A DNA stretch of 6,269 nt from Bacteroidaceae bacterium (GTDB lineage: Bacteria; Bacteroidota; Bacteroidia; Bacteroidales; Barnesiellaceae_A). The translations under genes and the position numbers were made by a program. Shown piece by piece: positions 6,248 to 6,269 of this stretch. The stretch covers positions 1-6,269 of the forward strand of contig JAFZDG010000036.1 of assembly GCA_017561285.1 (NCBI GenBank). Direction: 5' to 3'. Each line of letters begins with the position of its first letter. The stretch's first letter is position 1. A model generated the notes under the pieces. That model ran no database searches, was not told the DNA's origin, and was given only the letters and a program-made list of their open reading frames with translations.

Positions 6248-6253
6248 TGATAT
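6223..6253. promoter_or_regulatory. Candidate operator: perfect 10-bp inverted repeat over the -7 box
   Basis: ATATCACAAA (6223-6232) and TTTGTGATAT (6244-6253) are perfect reverse complements around an 11-bp AT-rich spacer. The right arm overlaps the -7 box and the expected transcription start. A bound repressor would block the promoter directly. The outer half-sites match those at 2997-3030. Confidence 0.5.
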
Positions 6254-6269
6254 ACAACAAATTAAACGT

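Noticed and set aside
6226..6250. CRP/FNR-type site from TCACA...TGTGA
   Set aside because: CRP sites have TGTGA first and TCACA second, 6 bp apart; here the order is reversed and the spacing is 15 bp.
1..6269. tRNA/rRNA genes, CRISPR arrays, insertion sequences, toxin-antitoxin or defence genes
   Set aside because: Nothing in either strand supports them: gene space is filled by seven coding regions with short ordinary intergenic gaps, and no direct-repeat arrays or transposase motifs are visible.

Overview
The window looks like a chromosomal segment of a Bacteroidota bacterium, most likely order Bacteroidales. Four of the five promoters I can place carry the -33 TTTG box and a full or near-full -7 TAnnTTTG box, 19-20 bp apart, that the Bacteroides-type primary sigma factor uses. 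Start codons lack clear Shine-Dalgarno sequences, base composition is moderate, and the protein families (LDH-like malate dehydrogenase, small system II ResB/CcsA pair, Haem_bd-fused cytochrome c peroxidase) fit that phylum. I cannot name the genus. I see no mobile element, CRISPR array, tRNA or rRNA.

Left part, minus strand (1-2057): the first 186 codons of mdh (malate dehydrogenase) run off the left edge. Upstream of it is a two-gene operon: a B3/4-domain protein (1342-2001), then a YciO/YrdC/Sua5-family protein (711-1322) 19 nt downstream. A well-formed promoter at 2026-2057 drives this pair. mdh has its own likely promoter at 621-652, although no strong terminator separates it from the operon.

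Middle (2127-2988): a divergently transcribed single gene for a 247-residue multi-spanning membrane protein of unknown function, with its own promoter and a strong intrinsic terminator. The promoter position supports an internal start at 2184 rather than the longest reading frame from 2097.

Right part, plus strand (3030-6159): a compact respiratory/oxidative-defence operon. It encodes a ResB-like haem-export/maturation subunit, CcsA (overlapping by ATGA), and a membrane-anchored three-haem cytochrome c peroxidase. The first two genes form the system II cytochrome c synthase that attaches haem to CXXCH motifs; the third is a protein with three such motifs. The layout suggests a synthase dedicated to, or co-regulated with, its own client. 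The peroxidase keeps the W/Q/E residues of the bacterial di-haem peroxidase pocket but seems to lack the switchable distal histidine of classical CcpA.

The last 170 bases hold no gene. They contain the operon terminator, a second hairpin whose U-tract faces the minus strand, and a strong plus-strand promoter for a gene beyond the window. That promoter overlaps a perfect 10-bp inverted repeat. Its outer half-sites (CATATCAC / GTGATAT) recur just upstream of the resB-ccsA-peroxidase promoter, so the two transcription units flanking the terminator may share a regulator. This shared element and the synthase-peroxidase operon are the most interesting points here.
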